From Pseudomonas sp. GD04019 (GTDB lineage Bacteria; Pseudomonadota; Gammaproteobacteria; Pseudomonadales; Pseudomonadaceae), in contig NZ_JAOEEA010000010.1 of NCBI RefSeq assembly GCF_029837695.1, forward strand, positions 1-64,000: a stretch of DNA of 64,000 bases. Direction: 5' to 3'. Position 1 is the first letter of the stretch. The number at the start of each line of letters is the position of its first letter. Shown one piece after another: positions 19,335 through 27,485 of this stretch. The position numbers were made by a program, and so were the translations under genes. Under the pieces are notes generated by a model. The model was given only the letters and a program-made list of their open reading frames with translations, was not told the DNA's origin and did no database searches.

Positions 19335-20636
19335 ATGCATACCCTCGAACAACTACGCCGTGGCGAACTGGCCGGCATCACCCGCCTGGACCTGGCCGCC
19401 GACCTCAGCGAATTCCCGCGCGAGATCTTCGACCTGGCCGACAGCCTGGAGGTGCTCAACCTCAGTGGCAATCGCCTGACCAGCCTGCCCCACGACCTCT
19501 CGCGGCTGAGCAAGCTGAAAGTGCTGTTCTGCTCGGACAATCCCTTCGAGACCCTGCCGGAAGTGCTCGGCGACTGCCCGCAACTGGAGATGGTCGGTTT
19601 CAAGGCCAACCGCCTCCGACACATACCGGCCGCCGCGCTGCCGCAACAATTGCGCTGGCTGATCCTCACCGACAACCGCATCGAGTCCCTGCCCACCGCA
19701 CTGGGCGAGCGCCCGCGCCTGCAGAAGCTGATGCTGGCCGGCAATCGCCTGAGCACGCTGCCAGGGAGCATGGCGCAGCTGCACCGCCTGGAGCTGCTGC
19801 GCATCGCCGCCAACCACCTGGAGACCCTCCCCGACTGGCTGTTGCAGCTGCCGCGTCTGGCCTGGCTGGCCTTCGCCGGCAATCCGGGCAGCGACGCCAG
19901 CGAGGCCGACGCCCTGGCGCGCCATCCGCTGCCGGCCATCGACCGCAGCCAGATCAGCCTGGGCGAGATCCTCGGCCAGGGCGCCTCGGGCATCATCCAC
20001 CGCGCAGATTGGCAGCAGCCTGGCCTGCCAACCCGCGCCATGGCCGCCAAGCTGTTCAAGGGCGAACTGACCAGCGACGGCCTGCCCCACAGCGAAATGG
20101 CCGCCTGCCTGGCCGCCGGCGCGCAGGACAACCTGATCCGCGTCGCCGGCCCGCTGGCCGAGCAGCACGGCGAGCCGACCGGCCTGCTGCTGGAGCTGAT
20201 CGGCCCGCAGTACCGCAACCTGGCCGGCCCGCCCTCGTTGGCCAGCTGCACGCGCGATATCTACGCCGAGGATCGGCGCTTCAGCGCAGACGAAGCGCTA
20301 CATATCGCCCGTGGCGCCGCCGCCGCAGTGGCGCACCTGCACGAGCGCGGCATCCTGCATGGCGACCTGTACGCCCACAACCTGCTGGTGAACCGGGCCG
20401 GCCACTGCCTGCTCGGCGATTTCGGTGCCGCCTCCTTCTTCGCCCCGCACAGCGCCACCGGCAGCGCGCTGCAGCGTATCGAGGCGCGCGCCTTCGGCTG
20501 CCTGCTGGAGGAATTGCTGCAACGCTGCGATTCCGGCGAGCTGGAGCCCCTGTGGCAACTGCAGCGTCGCTGCGTGTCGGCGACGCTCGACGAGCGCCCA
20601 CACTTCGCTGAGATCCTCGACCAGCTCGGCGCCTGA
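19335..20636 (+). CDS. Leucine-rich repeat - protein kinase fusion
   Basis: A 433-residue cytoplasmic protein with about seven leucine-rich repeats (15-185, pattern LxxLxLxxNxLxxLP) joined to a eukaryotic-like kinase domain (207-433). Kinase landmarks are visible: glycine loop LGQGASG (213-219), the lysine at K239 in AAKLFKG, the catalytic loop HGDLYAHN with D344 and N349, and DFG at 362-364. HGD replaces the usual HRD, as in several bacterial kinases. The C-terminal lobe is short. No signal peptide or membrane helix. The LRR part probably selects the substrate protein. It lies between an exported esterase gene and a membrane EEP hydrolase gene, with no partner phosphatase in view. Confidence 0.9.
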   Translation: MHTLEQLRRGELAGITRLDLAADLSEFPREIFDLADSLEVLNLSGNRLTSLPHDLSRLSKLKVLFCSDNPFETLPEVLGDCPQLEMVGFKANRLRHIPAAALPQQLRWLILTDNRIESLPTALGERPRLQKLMLAGNRLSTLPGSMAQLHRLELLRIAANHLETLPDWLLQLPRLAWLAFAGNPGSDASEADALARHPLPAIDRSQISLGEILGQGASGIIHRADWQQPGLPTRAMAAKLFKGELTSDGLPHSEMAACLAAGAQDNLIRVAGPLAEQHGEPTGLLLELIGPQYRNLAGPPSLASCTRDIYAEDRRFSADEALHIARGAAAAVAHLHERGILHGDLYAHNLLVNRAGHCLLGDFGAASFFAPHSATGSALQRIEARAFGCLLEELLQRCDSGELEPLWQLQRRCVSATLDERPHFAEILDQLGA

Positions 20637-20696
20637 GCCGCTTGCATGGCGCCCGGGTGGCGGCCATCCTCTGCGGCGTCCCCTCCGAGCCCGACC

Positions 20697-21665
20697 ATGT
20701 CCCGATTGCATCGCTATCTCTGGCTGCTCGCTCTCGCCAGCCTCCTGGGCCTGCTGCTACCGCTGCTGAGCGGCCTGCTGGCCGGCGCCCACGGCACCCT
20801 GCCCTGGCTGCTGGACCTGGCCAGCCACTGGCAATGGCTGTTTCTCGCCGGCCTGATGCTCGCCGTGCTGCTCGGCGCCTGGTTCGATAGGCGCTGGCTG
20901 CTGCCGCTGCTGGCCGTGCCGCTACCCTGGCTGACCGCCGCCCCCGAGCTGCCGGCCGGTACAGGTGGGAGCGAACTGCGCGTGGCCAGCGCCAATGTGT
21001 ACCTGAACAGCACCGACATCGCCCCGCTGGCCACCTGGCTGGAGCAGGCGCGGCCGGACCTGCTGGTTCTGCTGGAGGTATCGCCGCAGTACGCCAGCGC
21101 GCTGCAGCAGCTGCCCGGCTACCCGCACCGGCTGCTGCACCCCGACGGTTCGCCCTTCGGCATTGCCCTGCTGTCGCAGCTGCCGCTGCTGCATACCCAG
21201 GTGAACGAGGACGAGCAGGGCATCGCCCATCTGCGCGCGCAGCTGCGCCACCACGGCTGCAGCATCGCTCTGAGCGCCTTCCATCCCATGCCACCGCTGT
21301 CGCCGGACTACCACACCCGCCGCGACACGCGCCTGCGCGAGCTGCTGCAAGGCACTGGCCAACGGCCGGCCCTGCTCGCCGGCGACCTCAACGCCACGCC
21401 CTGGTCCAGCGCCTTCGCCGGCCTCGACCAGATTGGCTGGCGGCGCGCCAGCGGCCTGGCGCCGACCTGGCCGAGCCTGGGCGCGGGCCTCATGGGCATC
21501 CCCATCGACCATGTCCTGGCCAGCCGGCACTGGCGTCTGCTCGGCCACGAGCGCGGCCCGCACATCGGATCCGACCACTTCCCGGTACTGGCCAGGCTCG
21601 CCCTGAGCAACTGCCAGAACGACGAAGCCCCGGACACGGCCGGGGCTTCGGGGGACATTCGCTAG
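20697..21665 (+). CDS. Membrane-anchored endonuclease/exonuclease/phosphatase family protein
   Basis: A 322-residue protein with three hydrophobic N-terminal helices (about 7-25, 43-62 and 67-80) and an EEP catalytic domain (95-305). EEP landmarks: SANVYLN, the metal-binding Glu in LLEVSP, GDLNATPW, IDHVL and the terminal GSDHFP pair. The domain would face the periplasm or sit at the membrane; substrates in this family include nucleic acids, phospholipids and phosphoinositides. The ATG at 20697 starts the first helix; there is no strong ribosome site. A 10-bp hairpin is embedded in its last codons. Confidence 0.85.
   Translation: MSRLHRYLWLLALASLLGLLLPLLSGLLAGAHGTLPWLLDLASHWQWLFLAGLMLAVLLGAWFDRRWLLPLLAVPLPWLTAAPELPAGTGGSELRVASANVYLNSTDIAPLATWLEQARPDLLVLLEVSPQYASALQQLPGYPHRLLHPDGSPFGIALLSQLPLLHTQVNEDEQGIAHLRAQLRHHGCSIALSAFHPMPPLSPDYHTRRDTRLRELLQGTGQRPALLAGDLNATPWSSAFAGLDQIGWRRASGLAPTWPSLGAGLMGIPIDHVLASRHWRLLGHERGPHIGSDHFPVLARLALSNCQNDEAPDTAGASGDIR
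21624..21649. terminator. Hairpin at the 3' end of the EEP gene, possible shared terminator
   Basis: GAAGCCCCGG (21624-21633) pairs with CCGGGGCTTC (21640-21649) across 6 nt. It lies inside the last codons of the plus-strand gene and 20 nt beyond the stop of the minus-strand binding-protein gene. No T tract on either side, so termination is uncertain. Confidence 0.4.
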
Positions 21666-21668
21666 CGC

Positions 21669-22745
21669 TCAGGTGCCGCTCTTGACCTTGCTCCAGATGC
21701 GCGTGCGCACCCGGTCGATCTTCAGCGGCATGGCCTCCAGGGCGTACAGCTTGCTCATCACGTCTTCCGGCGGATAGACCTTGTTGTCGGCCTTGAGCGC
21801 CGGGTCGACCAGGGCATCGGCCTTCTGGTTGCCGTTGGCGTAGTGCACGTGGTTGCTGATGGCGGCCATCACCTCCGGCTGCAACAGGTAGTTCATGAAG
21901 GCGTAGCCGGCGGCCTCGTTCGGCGCATCGGCCGGCATGGTGACCATGTCGAACCACATGGGCGCGCCTTCCTTGGGGATCACGTACTCGATCTTCACCC
22001 CGTTGCCGGCCTCGGCGGCGCGGCTGGCGGCCTGCATGATGTCGCCGGAGAAGCCGATGGCCACGCAGATATCGCCGTTGGCCAGGTCGCCGACGTACTT
22101 GGAGGAATGGAAGTAGCGCACGTTGCCGCGCATCTGCATCAGCAGTGCCTCGGCCTGCTTGTAGTCGTCGAGGTTCTGGCTGTGGTGCGGCAGGCCCAGC
22201 TGATGCAGGGCGATCGGCAGCATCTCCGGGCCGTTGTCGAGGATGGCCACGCCACACTTGGCCAGCTTGGCCATGTGTTCGGGCTTGAAGATCAGGTCCC
22301 AGGAGTCCACCGCCACGCCCTCGCCCAGCACGGCCTTGACCTTGTCGACGTTGTAGCCGATGCCGGTGGTGCCCCACAGGTAGGGGAAGCCGTGCTGGTT
22401 GCCCGGATCGTTGGTCTCCAGCGCCTTCATCAGCACCGGGTTGAGGTTGCTCCAGCCGGGCAGCTGGCTGCGGTCGAGCTTTTTCAGCGCGCCGCCCTGG
22501 ATCTGCCGGGCCATGAAGTGGTTGGACGGGAACACCACGTCGTAGCCGGAGCGCCCGGCCATCAGCTTGGCATCGAGGGTCTCGTTGCTGTCGTAGACGT
22601 CGTAGTGCGCGGTCTGGCCGCTGGCCTTCTCGAAGCTCTTCAGGGTGTCCGGGGCGATGTAGTCGGTCCAGTTGTAGATGCGCACGCCATCGGCGGCCTG
22701 GCTGGCCGATGCGATCAGCATCAGCGGGAGGATCTTCTTCAGCAT
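21669..22745 (-). CDS. Polyamine-type ABC transporter substrate-binding protein
   Basis: A 358-residue periplasmic protein with signal peptide 1-17 or 18, matching PotF/SpuD-type polyamine binding proteins: YNWTDYI after the signal, DVVFPSNHFMARQ, PYLWGTTGIGYN and WSDKV-like aromatic residues that line the ligand cleft. Substrate could be putrescine, spermidine or a related amine. No permease or ATPase genes accompany it, so it must share a transporter or serve as a sensor. GAGG lies before the ATG, with an AAN-repeat immediately upstream (separate entry). It ends the reverse-strand set AraC-oxidase-cupin-binding protein. Confidence 0.9.
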   Translation of the reverse strand: MLKKILPLMLIASASQAADGVRIYNWTDYIAPDTLKSFEKASGQTAHYDVYDSNETLDAKLMAGRSGYDVVFPSNHFMARQIQGGALKKLDRSQLPGWSNLNPVLMKALETNDPGNQHGFPYLWGTTGIGYNVDKVKAVLGEGVAVDSWDLIFKPEHMAKLAKCGVAILDNGPEMLPIALHQLGLPHHSQNLDDYKQAEALLMQMRGNVRYFHSSKYVGDLANGDICVAIGFSGDIMQAASRAAEAGNGVKIEYVIPKEGAPMWFDMVTMPADAPNEAAGYAFMNYLLQPEVMAAISNHVHYANGNQKADALVDPALKADNKVYPPEDVMSKLYALEAMPLKIDRVRTRIWSKVKSGT

Positions 22746-22759
22746 GGGTTACCTCGTTG

Positions 22760-22771
22760 ATTGTTCTTGTT
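22760..22771 (-). promoter_or_regulatory. AAN-repeat (Hfq/Crc CA-like motif) before the binding-protein gene
   Basis: On the minus strand, AACAAGAACAAT: four AAN triplets, 4 nt upstream of the ribosome site CGAGG and about 15 nt from the ATG. It fits the A-rich pattern bound by Hfq with Crc in Pseudomonas catabolite repression. Confidence 0.5.
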
Positions 22772-22796
22772 AGGCAGTGACTCGGGGCTGCGCCGA

Positions 22797-23138
22797 TCAG
22801 AAGATCAGCACGAAGGTCTTGCGCACCGTCTCCTGGATATCCCAGATGCCGGTGGTGTTGGCCGGCATCATCAGCGCGTCGCCGGCACGGATCTCGATCG
22901 GCTCGCCGCCGTCCGGGGTGAAGGTGCAGCGCCCGGCGATGAAGTGGCAGAACTCCTGCTGCACGATCTGCCGACGCCAACGGCCGGGACTGCACTCCCA
23001 TACGCCGGCCTCGACGCCATCCGTACGCTCGACGCTGTGGGTACGGGTCACCGCATGGGGCTCGCCCAGCGGCACGGCCACCGGATGGACCTCGTCCAGG
23101 GCCAGCTCGGCGGTGTTCTTGAAGTGGTCGATGTTCAT
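22797..23138 (-). CDS. Cupin protein associated with amine oxidase
   Basis: A 113-residue cupin (DUF861-type) with second motif GDALMMPANTTGIW and QQEFCHFIAGRCTF in the first. Cupins of this size often accompany polyamine-catabolic FAD oxidases in Pseudomonas. I chose the ATG at 23138 because GGAG lies 6 nt upstream; an ATG six codons earlier (23156) overlaps the oxidase stop as ATGA and is equally possible. Metal or ligand unknown. Confidence 0.83.
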   Translation of the reverse strand: MNIDHFKNTAELALDEVHPVAVPLGEPHAVTRTHSVERTDGVEAGVWECSPGRWRRQIVQQEFCHFIAGRCTFTPDGGEPIEIRAGDALMMPANTTGIWDIQETVRKTFVLIF

Positions 23139-23152
23139 CGGATTCTCCGCAG

Positions 23153-24559
23153 TCATTTCATGAAACCTTCCATAAAGCCCGCCACGCCTTGCGCCAGACG
23201 GCGGCGCCAGGGCGCACTGGCGGGGTCGGCCAGCACCCGGTCCTCGTGCACGAAGCTGCGGATGATGGCGTTGTAGCCGAGCCAGCGCAGCGGCTCCGGC
23301 TCCCAGCCGGGTAGGCGCTCCAGGCCGGAGTCGCCGTACACCCAGGGTTGGCGGGTCAGTTCGTTGTCCTGGTCGAGGATCAGCGCGGCCAACGTGCGGC
23401 CGCCCAGGTTGCTGGCGCCGACGCCCTCGCCGCCGTAGCCGCCGGACAGGGCGATGCCGTTGCGCGTGTCACGCAGCATGTGCGGATGGAAGCGCCGGGC
23501 CATGCCCAGATTGCCGCCCCAGGCGTGGGTCAGGCGCACGTCGCGCAGCTGCGGGAACAGCTCACCGAACAGATAGCGGCGCAGCTCGCGCTCATCCTCG
23601 GTCAGGTTGAAATCGCTGCGCAGCTGGCCGCCGAAGCGATAGCCGCCGCGGGCGCCGAACACCAGGCGATCATCGGCACTGCGCTGGCCATAGGTGACCT
23701 GGCGACTGGCCTCGCTGAAGGCCTGGCCACGTTCCAGGCCGATCTCGGCCCAGGTGGCGGCCGGCAGCGGCTCGGTGGCGACCAGCAGGCTCTGCACCGG
23801 CAACTGGTGGTGGCCCAGCGGGGGCAGGCTGGCGGCGTAGCCCTCGACGGCCGGCACCACCCAGTCCGCGCTGACGCTGCCGCTGCCGGTACGCACCAAG
23901 CCGCGCTGCCACTCGGTCACCCGGCTCTGCTCGTAGAGCTCGACACCCATGGCTTCGACGCAGCGCGCCAGCCCGCGCACCAGCTTGGCCGGCTGGATGG
24001 TGGCGCAGTGCGGGCTGTAGAGCGCGCCATAGGGATTGGCCATGCGCAGCTGCTCGGCCAGCTCGGCCGGTTCGAGCCAGCAGTAGTCGCCCTCGCCCAG
24101 CCCGAGGCCACGCAGGTGCTGCAGATGTTCCTGCAGACCGCTCAGCTGTTCGGGATAGCGCGCCGCGCAATAGAGCACGCCGCCCTTGCGCAGATCGCAG
24201 GCGATGCCCTCACGCTCGGTGACGCTCGCCACCTCATCGGGGATGCCGTGCAGCAGGTCGAAGGCCGCGCGCCGTGCCTCGGCCGGCAGGCCGGCGAGCA
24301 GGCGATCCTCGCCGAGGATATTGCCCATCAGCCAGCCACCGTTACGCCCGGAGGCGCCGAAACCGGCGGTCTCGGCCTCGAGCACGACGACGCGCAGCTG
24401 CGGCGCCTGGCGCTTGAGGTAGTAGGCGGTCCACAGGCCGGTGTAGCCGGCGCCGACGATCACCACATCGGCACGCAGGTCGGCCTGCAGGCTCGGCCGC
24501 GGCGTCAGCGGCTCGTCGAGCTGGTCCATCCACAGGCTGATAGTGCGCCACGAGGTCAT
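23153..24559 (-). CDS. FAD-dependent amine oxidase, gamma-glutamylputrescine oxidase-like
   Basis: A 468-residue DAO-family flavoprotein. The Rossmann motif VVIVGAGYTGLWTAYYL (about 33-49) binds FAD. GASGRNGGW follows as in PuuB/PauB oxidases, and the C-terminal GGYGGEGVGASNLGG completes the FAD site. It probably oxidises a primary amine or gamma-glutamyl amine to an aldehyde plus H2O2 and ammonia. Neighbours (polyamine-type binding protein, cupin, AraC regulator) support polyamine catabolism. GGAG 6 nt before the ATG. No glutamylpolyamine synthetase or dehydrogenase gene is nearby, so the pathway must be completed elsewhere. Confidence 0.88.
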   Translation of the reverse strand: MTSWRTISLWMDQLDEPLTPRPSLQADLRADVVIVGAGYTGLWTAYYLKRQAPQLRVVVLEAETAGFGASGRNGGWLMGNILGEDRLLAGLPAEARRAAFDLLHGIPDEVASVTEREGIACDLRKGGVLYCAARYPEQLSGLQEHLQHLRGLGLGEGDYCWLEPAELAEQLRMANPYGALYSPHCATIQPAKLVRGLARCVEAMGVELYEQSRVTEWQRGLVRTGSGSVSADWVVPAVEGYAASLPPLGHHQLPVQSLLVATEPLPAATWAEIGLERGQAFSEASRQVTYGQRSADDRLVFGARGGYRFGGQLRSDFNLTEDERELRRYLFGELFPQLRDVRLTHAWGGNLGMARRFHPHMLRDTRNGIALSGGYGGEGVGASNLGGRTLAALILDQDNELTRQPWVYGDSGLERLPGWEPEPLRWLGYNAIIRSFVHEDRVLADPASAPWRRRLAQGVAGFMEGFMK

Positions 24560-24604
24560 CGGGGTCTCCGTCGTCGGTTGATCGACAGAGACTAGTCAGG
24601 TGGC

Positions 24605-25426
24605 TCAGGGCTTGTCTTGCGTGCGGGCCCGCGAGGAAATTTGCTTGAGGTAGGTCTTGGGCGTCACGCCCATACGCTCGCGGAAGCACTTGTAGAAGGC
24701 CGACAGCGAGTTGAAGCCGGCAGCGAAGGCCAGCTCATCCACCCGCCGCGGATCGCTGCCCGCCGCCAGGCCGTCGAGCAGGTGCTGCAGGCGCGCCTGG
24801 TTGACGTAGCGATAGAAGCTCTGCCCCAGCACCTGGTTGAGCAGGTGGGAAATCTGATTGCGGCTGTAGCCGGTGGCGGCGGCCACCTGCTGCAGGTCCA
24901 GCTCCGGATCGAGAAACGGCCGGTGCTTGTGGAAGTAATCCTGCAGGTCCTGCGCCAGCAGGCTCAGCTGGCGTGCGGACAGGCCCAGTCGGCTGATGGC
25001 CGGACGCGAACTGCCACCCTCGCCGCCCGAGCGCGCCTCGTGCACCAGCGTGGCGTATTCGTTGATCCGCCAGATCAACCCGTCGCGCACGGTGATCGCC
25101 TCACCGGTACGGAACGACGCCAGGCGCTCGCCACCCTGCAGGGCGAAGCGGTACTGGATGAACGCCGTATGGCCATCGATGCGGATGCGGTCGACATGCT
25201 CCAGCAGCTCGCCGGGGCGCCGCGGCAGGTTGTTCTCCACATACTCGCGCAGGTCGGCCAGGTGCATGGTGCGCTGCTGGAAGAAGTCGTTGTACTCGAT
25301 ATCCGGGTGATACAGCGCCAGCACCGCCTCAAGGTCGCGGTGCTTCCAGCTCAGGTGGTAGCGCAGGATGGTCTCGCGGGTACGCTCGGTCTGCGCGGCG
25401 TCGTCGGGGAAGTCGCTGGCGTGCAT
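24605..25426 (-). CDS. AraC-family regulator with NTF2-like (SnoaL) N-terminal domain
   Basis: A 273-residue regulator. Residues 15-130 look like a SnoaL/NTF2-like pocket (LALYHPDIEYNDFF, then HTAFIQYRFALQGGERLASFRTGEAITVRDGLI), in place of the usual cupin sensor; the C-terminal 100 residues are a standard AraC double helix-turn-helix (DLQQVAAATGYSRNQISHLL and VDELAFAAGFNSLSAFYKCFRE). The pocket probably binds a small ligand, perhaps an amine. I chose the ATG at 25426; its ribosome site is poor and the frame is open to 25504. It lies 45 nt upstream of the oxidase gene and likely controls that operon. Confidence 0.87.
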   Translation of the reverse strand: MHASDFPDDAAQTERTRETILRYHLSWKHRDLEAVLALYHPDIEYNDFFQQRTMHLADLREYVENNLPRRPGELLEHVDRIRIDGHTAFIQYRFALQGGERLASFRTGEAITVRDGLIWRINEYATLVHEARSGGEGGSSRPAISRLGLSARQLSLLAQDLQDYFHKHRPFLDPELDLQQVAAATGYSRNQISHLLNQVLGQSFYRYVNQARLQHLLDGLAAGSDPRRVDELAFAAGFNSLSAFYKCFRERMGVTPKTYLKQISSRARTQDKP

Positions 25427-25478
25427 GGGCAATTGGCCGGAATGGATGCTGCAGCTTGCCCGATTCGCCGGCGCCAGC

Positions 25479-26258
25479 CTAGCCAGCAAACAGGCGAATG
25501 CCACGCGGCTGGGCCAGCGCGGCGGATGGGCTCATGCCGATGATGGTGCGGAAGGTGTGGCTGAAATGCGCCGAGTCGGTGAAGCCGGCGGCCATCGCCG
25601 CATCGGTCAGGTTGAGGCCGCGGGCCACGCCGACGCTGGTGACGAACAGCCGGTGCCACTGGCGATAACGGCGGATGGGCACGCCGATCTTCTGGCGGAA
25701 CAGCTGGGTCAGGCGCGGTACCGACAGGCCTACCTGCTCGGCGAGGAAGTCGATGGACTGGTTGCACGATACGTCGGTCTTGATCAGCGCGATGGCGCGA
25801 ACGATACGCGGGTCGCTGGTGAAGCCGGGGGGCGCTTCCTGGCGCGGATTGATCATGCGCTCCAGCCACTCGTAGACCTCAGGAGGTGCGGCCGTGCGCC
25901 GGTGCAGGTCATCGAAACCGGCGATACAACTGTCCTCCTCATCCAGGGCGAAGTGCACCGCTCCCCGGCGCCCGGCCATACGCGGCGCCAGCAGCGCGTG
26001 GTCCTCGCCGAATACGTCCAGGTAGCAGATGGCGACGCGTGAATCACCGCTGTCCACCGTCAGTTCCAGACCTGCGGGCAACAGGGCGCTGCGACAGGTC
26101 AGCACCTCGTTGCGGCAATGGATCAGCAGTTCGCCATCGAGGGCAACCAGCAGCATGGCCGCGGCCTGCGACAAAAGCAGCGGCTCGGCGAAGGGGCTGA
26201 GGCAGAAGGTGCGCTTGTCCCACAGATACAGCAGGGACGGGGCATCGATCGGGTGCAT
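25479..26258 (-). CDS. AraC-family regulator divergent from lipase operon
   Basis: A 259-residue regulator with a degenerate cupin-like sensor (1-130) and a C-terminal AraC DNA-binding domain (QSIDFLAEQVGLSVPRLTQLFRQ and LTDAAMAAGFTDSAHFSHTFR). The gene is divergent from lipA with 228 nt between them, so it is a candidate regulator of lipase, and it is also co-directional with the downstream amine operon. I chose the ATG at 26258. Five AAN triplets sit in its leader (separate entry). It is not the sigma-54-dependent LipR. Confidence 0.88.
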   Translation of the reverse strand: MHPIDAPSLLYLWDKRTFCLSPFAEPLLLSQAAAMLLVALDGELLIHCRNEVLTCRSALLPAGLELTVDSGDSRVAICYLDVFGEDHALLAPRMAGRRGAVHFALDEEDSCIAGFDDLHRRTAAPPEVYEWLERMINPRQEAPPGFTSDPRIVRAIALIKTDVSCNQSIDFLAEQVGLSVPRLTQLFRQKIGVPIRRYRQWHRLFVTSVGVARGLNLTDAAMAAGFTDSAHFSHTFRTIIGMSPSAALAQPRGIRLFAG

Positions 26259-26273
26259 GGACGTGTTCCGCCC

Positions 26274-26291
26274 TGTTCTTGTTGTTCTTGT
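26274..26291 (-). promoter_or_regulatory. Tandem repeat giving AAN-repeat in the AraC gene leader
   Basis: Two exact tandem copies of TGTTCTTGT on the plus strand. The mRNA strand reads AAG AAC AAC AAG AAC about 18 nt from the ATG, five AAN triplets in a row, as in Hfq/Crc sites. The same direct repeat could be an AraC DNA site. Confidence 0.5.
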
Positions 26292-26451
26292 GGGCGGCAG
26301 GGTAACCACAGACGCACGAACGTTGAAAGTCCATCTGCCAACGCCGTCGCAATAATTTATGTGCCACCGGGTTGATTTCATCAGTTCTTACAAGCCGGTC
26401 CTGTGTCCGGGTGCTTTCATGGCCGCCAGCTCCGCTGCTGTGTGCGGAGAT

Positions 26452-26473
26452 ACAAAAACAAAAAACGAACACA
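26452..26473 (+). promoter_or_regulatory. AAN-repeat in the lipA leader
   Basis: The A-rich run ACAAAAACAAAAAACGAAC includes four AAN triplets directly upstream of the weak ribosome site CAGGT (26474-26478). This is the position in which Hfq/Crc blocks translation in Pseudomonas. Confidence 0.45.
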
Positions 26474-26486
26474 CAGGTACCCCACC

Positions 26487-27431
26487 ATGAAGAAGCTGCT
26501 CATCCCAGCGCTGGCCACTCTCGGCCTGTGCGCGACCCTCCCTGCCCTGGCCAACACCCAGTCGCAGACCAAGCACCCCATCGTCCTCGTCCCCGGCATT
26601 TTCGCCTTCGACACCATCGCCGGCGTCGATTACTGGCACCAGATCCCCAGCGCCCTGCAGAGCCAAGGCGCCAAGGTCCACGTGCCGAAGATCAATGCCT
26701 TTGACAGCTCGGCCAAGCGCGGCGAATCGCTGATCGCCCAGCTCGAGCAGATCCGCGCCAGCTCGGGCGGCACGGTGAAGAAGTTCAACCTGATCGGCCA
26801 CAGCCAGGGTGGCCTGACCACTCGCTACGTGATGAACACCCGCCCCGACCTGGTGGCTTCGGTGACCACCCTCAACTCGCCGCACAAGGGTTCGCCGCTG
26901 GCCGACCTGGTCACCGGCGTCGCGCCACCCGGCAGCCTGCAGGGCGTAGCCTTCGACGTGTTCGCCAACGCCGTGGGCAACCTGGTCAACCTGTTGTCGA
27001 ACAACAAGAAGAGCCCGTCGGACGTGCGCGCCATGCTCGCCGAATTCAACAAGCCGGGCGCCGCGGCCAACAACCAGCGCTTCCCCACCGGCGTGCCGAC
27101 CTCCTCCTGTGGCGAGGGCCCGGAAACCGTCACCCTCAACGGCAACAGCATTCGTCTCTACTCCATGAGCGGTACCGCACCACTGACCCATGTGGCAGAC
27201 ATCTCCGACCCGCTGTTCGGCGTCACCTACCTGGCCTTCGGCCTGAGCGAAGCCAACGACGGCGTCACCGGTCGTTGCTCAAGCCACTTCGGCAAGGTGC
27301 TGAAGGACAACTACTTCATGAACCACCTGGACATCACCAACCAGGTATTCGGACTGGTGTCGCTGTTCGAGACCAACCCGAAGACCGTGTATCAGAACCA
27401 GGCCAACCGCCTGAAGAACCTCGGCCTGTAA
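26487..27431 (+). CDS. lipA: Secreted triacylglycerol lipase, family I.1
   Basis: A 314-residue secreted lipase. Signal peptide 1-22 (cleavage after ALA). The catalytic triad is S106 (GHSQG), D258 (NDG) and H280, with a disulfide between C208 and C264 and the calcium Asp D282, all at the spacing of P. aeruginosa LipA. It needs the foldase encoded 54 nt downstream and then leaves by the type II Xcp pathway. The ATG at 26487 has AGG 9 nt upstream. The C-terminal NLGL resembles the NASL end of family I.1. Its leader has an AAN-repeat and an AraC-type regulator gene lies divergently. Confidence 0.97.
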   Translation: MKKLLIPALATLGLCATLPALANTQSQTKHPIVLVPGIFAFDTIAGVDYWHQIPSALQSQGAKVHVPKINAFDSSAKRGESLIAQLEQIRASSGGTVKKFNLIGHSQGGLTTRYVMNTRPDLVASVTTLNSPHKGSPLADLVTGVAPPGSLQGVAFDVFANAVGNLVNLLSNNKKSPSDVRAMLAEFNKPGAAANNQRFPTGVPTSSCGEGPETVTLNGNSIRLYSMSGTAPLTHVADISDPLFGVTYLAFGLSEANDGVTGRCSSHFGKVLKDNYFMNHLDITNQVFGLVSLFETNPKTVYQNQANRLKNLGL

Positions 27432-27485
27432 TCCGTGCTCGGGCATGGCGCACTCCCGCGCCATGCCCGTCGCGAGGAGCGTTCT

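Noticed and set aside
26259..26486. Sigma-54 (-24/-12) promoter for lipA
   Set aside because: TGGCCGCC...GCTGC near 26420-26438 has GG and GC separated by 11 nt, not the required 10, and no convincing upstream activator repeat. I did not annotate it.
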